A DNA stretch of 64,000 bases, taken from NCBI RefSeq assembly GCF_019264485.1, contig NZ_JAHVAA010000011.1, forward strand, positions 620,001 through 684,000, given 5' to 3'. Positions 27,273-36,674 of the stretch are shown here, piece by piece. The translations under genes were made by a program, and so were the position numbers. Numbering within the stretch: the first letter of the stretch is position 1; each line of letters opens with the position of its first letter. This DNA is from Sediminibacterium sp. GTDB taxonomy: Bacteria; Bacteroidota; Bacteroidia; Chitinophagales; Chitinophagaceae. The notes beneath the pieces were generated by a model, which did not search any database, was not told the origin of the DNA, and saw nothing but the letters and a program-made list of their open reading frames with translations.

Positions 27273-30041
27273 TTAAAATCCGTTAGTAGGTTTTCCGTTT
27301 TTACTGAAATTATAAGCAATACTCAATAACCAGAAACGCTGGATATTCTGCTGAATGGTTTCTGTAATAAAATTGGTGCTGATATTTCTTCTGATATTCT
27401 GATTCTGGTTGAAAATATCGTTGATGGCGAGTTTCATTTCCAGCTTATCACTTTTGCCAAAAGTTTTTCCTAGTGAGCTGTTCACGATATAAACATTACT
27501 GTTACCAGCGAATACAGAAGTTCTCTGATAAAGGTTTATCTGAGATGAAGTAGTAAATATAAATTTCGCAGGTAATTTAAGTGTCAGATCTGCCCATGAA
27601 GAATAAGACCAGTACTTCGTGGTTGCATTGGGGCGAATGGAAGAACTTGAGTGGTTATAACGGGCATCAAAGCTGACATAAAAATTGAATTTCTTTTCCG
27701 ACCAGTGACTAATACCCAGGTTTATACCCAATGAATTGTTCTTACTGATATTTTCCAGACCATTCACAAAGTTTACAAAACGCGATACTGAAGGGGAAAG
27801 ACCAAAATTCAGGTTATAAGAAGGGAATAGATCAAATCCATACCTGCTCCACATAGATCCGGTATAATTACCGTTCACGTTGATGGCCTGGTTAATTCTT
27901 CTTCCAATACTGTCAATAAAGTTTGCATTGGTAATGGCATTATTGGTAGTACTGAAATTTGCACTCAGGTAAATATTCTTGCTTTTCAGGACTTTGTAAT
28001 CACTGAAACTCATGTTGAAATTATGCCTGAACTCCTGTTTCAGGTTGGGGTTACCTATGGTGATATTTAATGGATCAATATTGTCAATAAATGGCTGTAT
28101 CTGCTGCAGACTGGGGTTACGCGTGGTACCATTATAATTCAGGTTAATCCTTCTTTGTTTTTTGGGATTAAATGTAATACCTGCAGTAGGTAGAAAATTT
28201 GTAAAACTGATATTTCTGTTAGTACCTTTATTAATATCATCAAGGTTAAACTTCACCGAACCCAAAGAAGCACCACCATATAAACTGAATTTCTTCTCAT
28301 TTAATCTGAGCGTAAACCCACCAGTATGGTTATTGCTGTTGTAAATAAAATGATTGCTCAATGTGTCAATCATATTTTCATATTTACCACCTGGTGCATT
28401 ACGCTCGAGTGTATTTCTTTCTGCATCGTTACGATTAAAAGCAAAACGATAATTCAGCTCCATAAAAGTATTCTTCCAGAGCGGTTCTGTATAAGAAAGC
28501 CTTCCGTTTACACTGGATAATGCTTCTTTGTTTGTTTTAAACTGATCGAGGTTATCCTGACGAACCAAAGAACCGTTTTTATCGTAAAAATCATTTTTGG
28601 CGAAAAGGAACCCGTCATTTGTTTTATCCATGACTGAAAAATCGCCACTGAAGGAAAGGGTACGTCCTTTTTTCTTTAAACGTTTCTGCCATTGTAAGGA
28701 ACCCAAGAGGTTTCTGTCTTCCCCATCATTGGTAGTGGTACGATCAGACTGGTTAATGATCTGGCCATCTTCACTGATGGCTTTGCCTAAAAAGCTGTTG
28801 GCATTCCTGTTGGAAACAATAGATCCTGTTAATGATAATTTTAATGTACTGGTAGAATCAATCCGAAGATCATACTTGCTGTTGATGCGGTTTCTTCTCC
28901 TGTCACTCACAAAATTCTGATCCTGCGTATTGATGAAAGTAGTATCAGGTAATATGGTTTGTGTGGTAGTTTGTGTTCTGCCTTTTACATTCAGGTTATT
29001 ATACTGGTATGAATTATTGATATTGTGTTTGTCCTGGTTCCATTTGTTACTGAAAAGAAAACCTCCGGTAGTAGAAGTAGGCAAACCCTGCCCATATGAA
29101 AATTCATCACCACTGCTATACATCATAATTCCTCCATCATCCATTACCTCCATATTGGTATTGTTAGAACCATAGTTATTTCTTTCGTTCCAGTTCAGTG
29201 ATTCAAACCTGGTATTATCATTGGTGATGTAAGCAGCTAATTTTCTTTTGCCTTTAAATGCGTTCAGCATTCCCTTTCCATATTTATAACGATCAAAATC
29301 TGAGCCGGCTTCAATTTTTCCGAAATAACCTTTTTTGGCATCTTCTTTTAACTGAAGATTAATGGTTTTGGCCGTCTGTCCGTCATCAATACCTGTGAAA
29401 ACGGCCTGGTCACTTTTTTTATCGAACACCTGTACCTTTTCAACGGCATCGGCTCGCAGGTTTTGTGTAACTACTGCTGGGTCATCACTAAAGAATTCTT
29501 CGCCATCAACCAGTATTTTCTCTACTTTCTGTCCCTGTGCACTGATCTCCCCCTTTGAATTTACCTGTATACCCGGCATCCTCTTTAACAGGTCCTGTAC
29601 ATTGGCATTGGGACCCACATAAAAACTATCTGCCCGGTATTCGGTAGTATCGCCTTTCATGCGAATGGCAGAAATACGTTGTTTAACAATTACTTCTTCC
29701 AGCAAATGCGCCTTGGTGGTTACATAGATATTACCCAGCGTTTTTTGTGGTTGTGCCGACAGGTCGATATCATCCACAAAATCGGCATAATCGGGGTACG
29801 AGATAATCATGATATACTTTGTTGCAGGAAGATTGCCAAAGTTGAACTGGCCCTGCTGATCGGTTCTTACAAACTTCACCAATACTGAATCTTTGGGTCT
29901 TAATAAAGACACAACTGCATGTTGCAGATTTACTTTATTGGTAGTGTCAACAACCGTACCTTTAAGGGAGGCGTTTTGTGCGTAAACATTTGTAAGGGCA
30001 AATAATCCCATTACAAAAAGAAGGGCAGTCAGTTTTTTCAT
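27273..30041 (-). CDS. TonB-receptor-like outer membrane beta-barrel protein with N-terminal carboxypeptidase-regulatory-like domain
   Basis: 922 aa; ASLKGTVVDTTNKVNLQHAVVSLLRPKD...LLKRMPGIQVNSKGEISAQGQKVEKILVDGEEFFSDDPAVVTQNLRADAVEKVQVFDKKSDQA. Confidence 0.93.
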   Translation of the reverse strand: MKKLTALLFVMGLFALTNVYAQNASLKGTVVDTTNKVNLQHAVVSLLRPKDSVLVKFVRTDQQGQFNFGNLPATKYIMIISYPDYADFVDDIDLSAQPQKTLGNIYVTTKAHLLEEVIVKQRISAIRMKGDTTEYRADSFYVGPNANVQDLLKRMPGIQVNSKGEISAQGQKVEKILVDGEEFFSDDPAVVTQNLRADAVEKVQVFDKKSDQAVFTGIDDGQTAKTINLQLKEDAKKGYFGKIEAGSDFDRYKYGKGMLNAFKGKRKLAAYITNDNTRFESLNWNERNNYGSNNTNMEVMDDGGIMMYSSGDEFSYGQGLPTSTTGGFLFSNKWNQDKHNINNSYQYNNLNVKGRTQTTTQTILPDTTFINTQDQNFVSDRRRNRINSKYDLRIDSTSTLKLSLTGSIVSNRNANSFLGKAISEDGQIINQSDRTTTNDGEDRNLLGSLQWQKRLKKKGRTLSFSGDFSVMDKTNDGFLFAKNDFYDKNGSLVRQDNLDQFKTNKEALSSVNGRLSYTEPLWKNTFMELNYRFAFNRNDAERNTLERNAPGGKYENMIDTLSNHFIYNSNNHTGGFTLRLNEKKFSLYGGASLGSVKFNLDDINKGTNRNISFTNFLPTAGITFNPKKQRRINLNYNGTTRNPSLQQIQPFIDNIDPLNITIGNPNLKQEFRHNFNMSFSDYKVLKSKNIYLSANFSTTNNAITNANFIDSIGRRINQAINVNGNYTGSMWSRYGFDLFPSYNLNFGLSPSVSRFVNFVNGLENISKNNSLGINLGISHWSEKKFNFYVSFDARYNHSSSSIRPNATTKYWSYSSWADLTLKLPAKFIFTTSSQINLYQRTSVFAGNSNVYIVNSSLGKTFGKSDKLEMKLAINDIFNQNQNIRRNISTNFITETIQQNIQRFWLLSIAYNFSKNGKPTNGF

Positions 30042-30160
30042 TGTGTTTAGTTGCAGTATTTGATGCCTGATATGGAAAAATCCATAAAAAAAATGTAATA
30101 ACTAATTATTTAGTCGAAAAATAATGTTAATATTTTTCTTAATCTGATTATGAATGTCTT

Positions 30161-32188
30161 ATGAGCGATAAAACTAATAAGTCAAATGCCACCGATTCAG
30201 GTATTCCTGTTAAAGGAGTAGAGAAAGGAGGAAAGGTTGTAAATGAGGATAAAAAATATGAGGAGCTGCATTTTGTGGATACTACTCAGCCTGTATGGAA
30301 CTATTCTTTGTTCAGCGATACAGATGTACAGAACTTTCAACAGGGTACCCATTATCATTTGTATGATTTTTTTGGTAATAAACAGATTGAAGTATTAAAT
30401 ACACCCGGTACTTATTTTGCCGTATGGGCACCCAACGCTACTTATGTTAGTGTAACAGGATATTTCAATGAGTGGAACAAATCATCACATCCATTAAAAG
30501 TGCGTTTGGATAATTCAGGAATATGGGAAGGGTTTATTCCTTATGTGAACAGGGGGGAAGCGTATAAATATCATATTCATGGGTACAAGGGAATTAAACT
30601 CGATAAAGGCGATCCCTATGCCCATTTCTGGGAAAAGAGACCTCATACAGCTTCGATTACCTGGCAAACAGATTATGACTGGAAGGATGAAACCTGGATG
30701 AAGAACAGATCGAAACACAACGCTTTGGATGCGCCATGGTCTGTATATGAAGTACACCTCGCGAGCTGGATGCGACCCGATAAAAACGATGAAGAATCGT
30801 ACAATTCATACCAGCAGATTGCAGAACGTATGGTGCCCTATGTAAAGGAAATGGGTTTTACACATGTAGAACTGATGCCCGTCATGGAACATCCTTTCGA
30901 TGGGAGCTGGGGATACCAGGGAACAGGTTATTTTGCACCAACTTCACGCTTTGGTACACCACAGGATTATGCGGCATTTGTAGATGCTTTTCACCAGGCT
31001 GGTATTGGCGTTATTCTCGATTGGGTGCCTTCACATTTCCCTTATGATGCACATGGGTTATTTATGTTCGATGGAACACATACCTATGAATATGCAGACA
31101 TGCGGAAAGGCTATCACCCCGACTGGAACTCTTATATTTTTAATTACAAAAGGGGAGAAGTAAAATCATTTCTTATCAGCAGTGCCCGTTTCTGGTGCGA
31201 TCGTTTTCATACAGATGGCATACGGGTAGATGCGGTAAGTTCCATGTTGCGTTTAGATTACAGCCGCAACAAAGGACAGTGGGAGCCCAATGAATTCGGA
31301 GGTAATGGTAACCTGGAAGCAATTGCCTTTATCAAGGACCTCAATGAAACATTGTACCGGGATTTTCCTGATATTCAAACCATAGCAGAAGAAGCTACCG
31401 ACTGGCCCAAAATCAGCCGACCTACTTTTGAAGATGGTTTAGGTTTTGGTATGAAGTGGATGATGGGTTGGATGCATGATACACTTGATTATTTTAAAAT
31501 GGATCCCATCTTCCGCCAGTTTCATCAGGATAAGTTTACATTCAGCATGATGTATTTCTATGATGAGAATTTTATGCTGCCGCTGAGTCATGATGAAGTA
31601 GTACATGGCAAAAGCCCCATGCTATACAAAATGCCCGGCGACGAATGGCAGAAATTTGCCAACCTGCGCATATTATATACATATATGTTTACTCATCCCG
31701 GTGCCAAACTCCTGTTCATGGGTAATGAATTCGGTGCTACCAGTGAGTGGAACTATAAAAGTGAGTTGCAATGGGAGCTGCTACAGTTTCAGAGTCATGG
31801 CGGCATGAAATATTGTGTACAAAAACTCAATGAACTTTACCGCACCGAACCGGCACTCTATGAGAAACAGTTTTCTACAGAAGGTTTTGAATGGGTAGAC
31901 CTGAACCACCGCAGTGAATCGGTTATGGTATATAAACGCAAAGGAAAGAAACCCAAAGACGATATCCTCGTCATCCTCAATGTTACTCCTGTTGTTTATC
32001 ACGACTGGGAGATATATGCACACGGCAAAGAAAAATGGACTGAAATATTTAACAGTGATAACGAAGCCTTCTGGGGAACCGGAGATGTTTATAATCCCGA
32101 AATCAGCTCTACCCTGGTCGATAAAGCCTCAAAATGTTACCAGTTAAAAGTTCACCTGCCGGCATTGGGGGCAGTTGTATTAAGATGA
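30161..32188 (+). CDS. glgB: 1,4-alpha-glucan branching enzyme
   Basis: VYEVHLASW, ELMPVMEHPFDGSWGYQGTGYFAPTSRFGTPQD, DGIRVDAVSSMLRLDYSR, EEATDWP, LPLSHDEVVHGK. Confidence 0.96.
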   Translation: MSDKTNKSNATDSGIPVKGVEKGGKVVNEDKKYEELHFVDTTQPVWNYSLFSDTDVQNFQQGTHYHLYDFFGNKQIEVLNTPGTYFAVWAPNATYVSVTGYFNEWNKSSHPLKVRLDNSGIWEGFIPYVNRGEAYKYHIHGYKGIKLDKGDPYAHFWEKRPHTASITWQTDYDWKDETWMKNRSKHNALDAPWSVYEVHLASWMRPDKNDEESYNSYQQIAERMVPYVKEMGFTHVELMPVMEHPFDGSWGYQGTGYFAPTSRFGTPQDYAAFVDAFHQAGIGVILDWVPSHFPYDAHGLFMFDGTHTYEYADMRKGYHPDWNSYIFNYKRGEVKSFLISSARFWCDRFHTDGIRVDAVSSMLRLDYSRNKGQWEPNEFGGNGNLEAIAFIKDLNETLYRDFPDIQTIAEEATDWPKISRPTFEDGLGFGMKWMMGWMHDTLDYFKMDPIFRQFHQDKFTFSMMYFYDENFMLPLSHDEVVHGKSPMLYKMPGDEWQKFANLRILYTYMFTHPGAKLLFMGNEFGATSEWNYKSELQWELLQFQSHGGMKYCVQKLNELYRTEPALYEKQFSTEGFEWVDLNHRSESVMVYKRKGKKPKDDILVILNVTPVVYHDWEIYAHGKEKWTEIFNSDNEAFWGTGDVYNPEISSTLVDKASKCYQLKVHLPALGAVVLR

Positions 32189-32189
32189 G

Positions 32190-32278
32190 GCCATAAGCCT
32201 TGAGCTGCGGGTTAAATACCTGTTACAGTCTGGTAGCCAAAAACTCATGGCTCACGCCTCAAAACTCACAGCTAGCCC
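32190..32278. repeat. Degenerate 7-mer word array with inverted part (CTCANNN family)
   Basis: GCCATAA|GCCTTGA|GCTGCGG ... CTCATGG|CTCACGC|CTCAAAA|CTCACAG|CTAGCCC. Confidence 0.65.
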
Positions 32279-32329
32279 CAATTGTAACTTTTTAACTGCC
32301 GGCCCGTTACACCCAAAAACAAACCTATC

Positions 32330-32998
32330 ATGAAACAGCTAATCAGTAGTTTATTGGCAGTCACCATGCTTTTTTCTTTTGCCCTGGGGCAGGAAGTGGT
32401 ATCAGGTGATAATGCGCAGAAAAGAAATGTAGGATCATTCCACGCCGTAAAAACATCAGCAGGCATACAGGTAATATTAACAAAAGGAAGTAAGGAAGAA
32501 CTGGCTGTAACTGCCAGTGATGCCGATCTGGTTGATAAAGTAAAAACCGTTGTAACCAATGGCGTACTTCGTATTTCCCGCGACAGTGATAACTGGCGTT
32601 TCTGGGAAAGAAGAAGAAACTGGAAAGTAGTTGTATATGTGTCGTACACTGAACTCGACGGACTGGAAGCCAGCAGCGGAGGTTCCATACAGGCAAAATC
32701 AGTAAGCTTTGATAAACTCACAGCCGATGTAAGCAGCGGTGGAACAATCAGCTTAACAGGATCGGCCAGATCATTGTCTGTAGACGGCAGTAGTGGCGGT
32801 ATCTTCCGTGGTTACGAACTGGCGGTCACCAATTGTAAAGCTGATGTAAGCAGTGGTGCAGGGGTACAGGTAACAGTTACCAAAGAAATTTCTGCTGAAG
32901 CCAGCAGTGGGGGCTATGTTCGTTTTAAGGGAGAAGGACTGATACGCGATATAAATGTAAGTAGTGGTGGATCAGTGAAAAGACAGAGCGATAAATAA
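32330..32998 (+). CDS. Secreted head-GIN-domain (DUF2807) protein
   Basis: GSFHAVKTSAGIQVILTKGSKEELAVTASDADLVDKVKTVVTNGVLRIS...LEASSGGSIQ...ADVSSGG repeats. Confidence 0.9.
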   Translation: MKQLISSLLAVTMLFSFALGQEVVSGDNAQKRNVGSFHAVKTSAGIQVILTKGSKEELAVTASDADLVDKVKTVVTNGVLRISRDSDNWRFWERRRNWKVVVYVSYTELDGLEASSGGSIQAKSVSFDKLTADVSSGGTISLTGSARSLSVDGSSGGIFRGYELAVTNCKADVSSGAGVQVTVTKEISAEASSGGYVRFKGEGLIRDINVSSGGSVKRQSDK

Positions 32999-33005
32999 TC
33001 AGGTA

Positions 33006-33066
33006 GTTGATAGTCCATGGTCCATAGTAGATTCCTGCTATGGACCATGGACTATCAACTATGGAC
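33006..33066. repeat. 7-mer word array hairpin, perfect 22-bp stem (GTCCATR family)
   Basis: GTTGATAGTCCATGGTCCATAG / CTATGGACCATGGACTATCAAC, 10-nt loop, plus trailing TATGGAC. Confidence 0.98.
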
Positions 33067-33174
33067 TTCTTCTCTCATCCACAGTTTATGCACAAAAAAA
33101 TCGAGTAACAATTTCTTTACAATTTAATCATTGTTCGGTTATGTAACTGTGGTCACTTGCGCTAAATAATTTGT

Positions 33175-33468
33175 ATGAAAACAACATCTTACAGCCTGCT
33201 CGTAAATGCAGCGGGGCAATTATTACAGCAGCATGCATTTGATCATTTGTCGGATGAAAAATTATCGCGAATGAACAGTTGTCTGCATAAACTCGGTTGC
33301 CAGCCTGTTTCAGCGGATTTGCGTTCAATTGAAACAGAGTTATTGAATTATTGCAGGGAAGCAAACTTGTATGTTGAAACCACAACGCCACAATCATTGC
33401 ATCAATGGTATGCAGCCATGAGTTGTTTTGGTGAACCCATTATGCCTTTGCTGGAAGAGGCAGAATAA
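33175..33468 (+). CDS. Hypothetical protein
   Basis: 97-aa ORF; 3' end overlaps the convergent kinase gene by 29 bp. Confidence 0.6.
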   Translation: MKTTSYSLLVNAAGQLLQQHAFDHLSDEKLSRMNSCLHKLGCQPVSADLRSIETELLNYCREANLYVETTTPQSLHQWYAAMSCFGEPIMPLLEEAE

Positions 33469-34597
33469 GACGGAAACAAGTGCCTTTACCGGCTTCGCTC
33501 CATTTTACAAATAACTTACCATTGTGGTATTCTTCCATGATGCGCTTGCTCAGCGGTAATCCAAGTCCCCATCCTCTTTTCTTAGTAGTAAAACCTGGTT
33601 TGAAAACTTTATTCAGGTGTGTAGACTGAATACCTTTACCGGTATCAGTTACATCAATCATCAGACCTTCGCTTGTTATATGCGATTCTATTCGAATGGT
33701 TCCTTTTCCTTCCATTGCATCCAGTGCATTTTTTATCAGGTTCTCTATTACCCAGTCAAATAAAGGAGCACTTAGCAGTGGGTTTACTGGCAGTGTTGCT
33801 GGGTAAAACTCAAACTGTACCTGCGCACCCGAACGCTTTTTCATATACGTAATCATCTGCTCAATCTGTTCATAAGGATTACCCGGTTCCAGTTTTGGTT
33901 GGCTGCCTATTTTGCCAAACCTGTCTGTAATGAGTAATAAACGGTTTACATCTTTTGTGATCTCGGGTATAATAGCTTCATTTTCTTTTTTCTGTTTCAA
34001 TATTTCCAGCCAACCTTCCAGGCTGGAAACAGGCGTACCTAACTGATGTGCAGTTTCTCTGGCCATAGATGCCCATAACTGGTTTTCGGCACCACGGTAA
34101 TGCGACTGCACCGCCATGATGGCGATGGCAATAAAAAGTGCTACAATAACCAACTGTATCAGCGGATACAGTTTTACTTCTTTTAATAATTTACTTTGTC
34201 CATAGTAATAATGATTGGCTGTATATGGACTGTCTTTAATGACGAGTATAATAGGTTTATCATTATACCTACGGAACTCGCTAAGTTTATATTGTAGATA
34301 ACCCGGATCAGCCTGAACAAAATTACTGTCGAGGTTAAGATAATTACCGGTGATACTGTCTTTTTCGTTGGTTTCGAGAATGGGTATCTCTTTGTTTTCG
34401 AATGAAATAAAAGTAGCAAGATTTAAGCTGGCGGTGTCAGGTGTATTCAATATGGTTCGCTGTGCTTCAGCCCAAACGGTAACATATTTTCTTTCTTCTG
34501 TAGCGATTTTACCCGCTACGTACTGTGAATAAAAAATGGTACCACTCACCAGTATAATGGCAATAACAACCAATATAATCCGCCAGTTGATACGCAT
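33440..34597 (-). CDS. Sensor histidine kinase
   Basis: ARETAHQLGTPVSSLEGWLEIL (H box), NLIKNALDAMEGKG (N box), DTGKGIQ, GWGLGLPLSKRIMEEYHNG. Confidence 0.9.
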   Translation of the reverse strand: MRINWRIILVVIAIILVSGTIFYSQYVAGKIATEERKYVTVWAEAQRTILNTPDTASLNLATFISFENKEIPILETNEKDSITGNYLNLDSNFVQADPGYLQYKLSEFRRYNDKPIILVIKDSPYTANHYYYGQSKLLKEVKLYPLIQLVIVALFIAIAIMAVQSHYRGAENQLWASMARETAHQLGTPVSSLEGWLEILKQKKENEAIIPEITKDVNRLLLITDRFGKIGSQPKLEPGNPYEQIEQMITYMKKRSGAQVQFEFYPATLPVNPLLSAPLFDWVIENLIKNALDAMEGKGTIRIESHITSEGLMIDVTDTGKGIQSTHLNKVFKPGFTTKKRGWGLGLPLSKRIMEEYHNGKLFVKWSEAGKGTCFRLILPLPAKA

Positions 34598-34660
34598 GGA
34601 TGGTTTTTTGATGAAGATAGGAAAAACTGGAATGGGGTGGTGAATGTTGAATCGTCAATC

Positions 34661-34712
34661 GTGAATGGTCAATAGTGAATATAATCGTACCTATTCACTA
34701 TTGACCATTCAC
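34661..34712. repeat. 7-mer word array hairpin, perfect 21-bp stem (GTSAATR family)
   Basis: GTGAATG|GTCAATA|GTGAATA / TATTCAC|TATTGAC|CATTCAC, 10-nt loop; preceded by TTGAATC|GTCAATC. Confidence 0.98.
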
Positions 34713-34724
34713 CTCCTGCCAGCA

Positions 34725-34750
34725 AAAAGGGAACCTTTCAGTTCCCTTTT
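34725..34750 (-). terminator. Intrinsic-type terminator of the 34785-35759 gene
   Basis: AAAAGGGAAC-CTTTCA-GTTCCCTTTT. Confidence 0.8.
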
Positions 34751-34784
34751 GTCGATTGCTTGCTTATTGTTTCTTTTAGGATGC

Positions 34785-35759
34785 TTAACTAAATAAGCCA
34801 CCTTTTTTCAGCGTTTTTACACCTTCGCCAATTTTAAAACCATTATTATAGATTTCAATTTTATAATTGCCGGTTTGGTATTTCTCAGCCTGCTTCCAGT
34901 CGAAACTCACGGGTGTTACTTTACCTTGTTCGTAGTTAACGGTAACCTTGCTGGTATATATCTTCTCGCCATCTTCACGGGTAATAAATTTCGTGCCTTC
35001 AGAAATCACTTTCCCATCAGGGGCCGTTACGCATACGTAAATGTCTTTACTGCCACTTGCTGCAATACGGTTAGGATCGAGTACAAAGGAAATGCGCATC
35101 AGATCGGCACGTTTAGAAGTGCTGGTTGTTTTTTCCTTTCCACTGCTACGTACATCAATGGCAGTTATACCAATATTAGATGCATGCAGAGTAGAAGCAA
35201 CGTCTACTTTATCGTCAAGTTCTTTCTTAGTAGCACTGAGGTTTTGCTGCAGGTTTTCTTTTTCAGAAGTCAACTGCGTTTTTTCAGTGCTTAGTTGTTC
35301 ATTGGCAGCTGTAAGCTGCTTATTCTCCCCCTGCAGTTTCTCTATTTCGGCAAATAAACCATCAATCTTGCCATTCATTTCACTGATCATTTGTTTGGCT
35401 TGTGCAAGTTCTGCATCAGAAGCATTCTTACGCTTCAGGATATTGCTGATACTACCTTTCAGTTTCTGGATTTCAGAACCACGGTCTGCCAATGCTCCCT
35501 GTAACTGGATATTATTCTGTGTCAGCGAATCAGCTTTGGCAGAAACTTCCAGGAACTCCTGCTGAATGGCATTACGCGCACTGTCAACATTGGTAATCCT
35601 GGTTTCTAACTGACCAATGGCTTCCTTGGTCTGGCTTTTATCATAGAAGATATAGGCCCATGTGCTCAATAAGGCGAAAATCAGAATACCGTATATTACT
35701 TTACGGTTGTCTTTTTGCTGTGGTGCAGCGCTTGGATCTGGGGTGTTGAAGCTACTCAT
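34785..35759 (-). CDS. Coiled-coil membrane-anchored protein of unknown function
   Basis: One TM helix (VIYGILIFALLSTWAYIFY) followed by long heptad-rich coiled coil and a C-terminal beta-type domain. Confidence 0.7.
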   Translation of the reverse strand: MSSFNTPDPSAAPQQKDNRKVIYGILIFALLSTWAYIFYDKSQTKEAIGQLETRITNVDSARNAIQQEFLEVSAKADSLTQNNIQLQGALADRGSEIQKLKGSISNILKRKNASDAELAQAKQMISEMNGKIDGLFAEIEKLQGENKQLTAANEQLSTEKTQLTSEKENLQQNLSATKKELDDKVDVASTLHASNIGITAIDVRSSGKEKTTSTSKRADLMRISFVLDPNRIAASGSKDIYVCVTAPDGKVISEGTKFITREDGEKIYTSKVTVNYEQGKVTPVSFDWKQAEKYQTGNYKIEIYNNGFKIGEGVKTLKKGGLFS

Positions 35760-35801
35760 AAAATGAAATTTTCAGTTAACGGATTTTTTTAAAATTTTCT
35801 T

Positions 35802-36518
35802 ATGCTCAAGGACCTGTTATTGCTTGATATTGAAACAGTACCAGCCTGTTCATCCTTTACCAGTATGGATCCGGACTGGCAACGCCTATTTTGCGACAAA
35901 ATATCTAAAACCGTGCCAGAAGGTACGGATCCGGAAGAATCTTACCGAAAAAAAGCCGGAATACTGGCCGAATTCGGTCGGATTATCTGTATCTCCACTG
36001 CTTTTTTTCATGCAGATGAGCAGGGGCAATGGCACCTGAAAATGAAGAGTATGTATGGGGATGATGAGGTAGAAATACTGAGGATTTTTACGCAATTATG
36101 TGAGAAAATGCAACTGGCCAACCCTCATTTTCAGTTTGCAGGGCATAATATCCGGGAATTTGATATACCCTATATCGGTCGCCGGATGCTCATCAATAAC
36201 CTGTCTTTACCTTTCTGCCTGCAATTGCAGGATCGCAAACCATGGGAAGCAAAAATGTTTGATACCCTCAGCTGGTGGAAATTTGGTGACCACAAAAACT
36301 ACGTTTCGCTCGATCTTTTGGCCCATGTTTTAGGCATACCCAGCTCCAAAACCGATATGGATGGCAGCATGGTTCAGGATGTATATTATATCGATAAAGA
36401 CCTAAAACGGATCGTAGCTTATTGCGAACGGGATGTGGTGGTAACGGCCAATATTATTCTTCGATTCCTTCAGCAACCCATACTAAAGCCCGAAAATATT
36501 ATAGTGGTAACTGCCTGA
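35802..36518 (+). CDS. DEDD-type 3'-5' exonuclease (PolB-like predicted)
   Basis: LLLLDIETVPA, GHNIREFDIPYIGRRM, MFDTLSWWKFGDHKNYVSLDLLAHVLGIP, YCERDVVVTANIILRF. Confidence 0.82.
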   Translation: MLKDLLLLDIETVPACSSFTSMDPDWQRLFCDKISKTVPEGTDPEESYRKKAGILAEFGRIICISTAFFHADEQGQWHLKMKSMYGDDEVEILRIFTQLCEKMQLANPHFQFAGHNIREFDIPYIGRRMLINNLSLPFCLQLQDRKPWEAKMFDTLSWWKFGDHKNYVSLDLLAHVLGIPSSKTDMDGSMVQDVYYIDKDLKRIVAYCERDVVVTANIILRFLQQPILKPENIIVVTA

Positions 36519-36553
36519 TGGCAATATTCCGGATAAACAGGCGTTGTAAAATT

Positions 36554-36611
36554 GTGAATGGTCACTCGTGAATAGCAACAATTCATTCACGATTCACGAT
36601 TGACCATTCAC
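36554..36611. repeat. 7-mer word array hairpin (GTSAATN family)
   Basis: GTGAATG|GTCACTC|GTGAATA ... CATTCAC|GATTCAC|GATTGAC|CATTCAC; arms 36554-36573 / 36592-36611 pair 19 of 20. Confidence 0.93.
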
Positions 36612-36674
36612 GATGTTCATAACTAAACCAGCAATCATTTTTTAAATCCTTCATCAACCATCATCTTTGCACCC

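Noticed and set aside
33070-33091. DnaA-box-like 9-mers (TTATGCACA, TCATCCACA) and TTATACACA near 43382 as a possible origin
   Set aside because: Only isolated or paired matches, no clear cluster or unwinding element pattern, and no dnaA/dnaN nearby; GC-skew analysis would be needed.
33440-33468. 29-bp convergent overlap of the 97-aa ORF and the kinase as a regulatory antisense pair
   Set aside because: Short convergent 3' overlaps are common in compact genomes; nothing else supports regulation.
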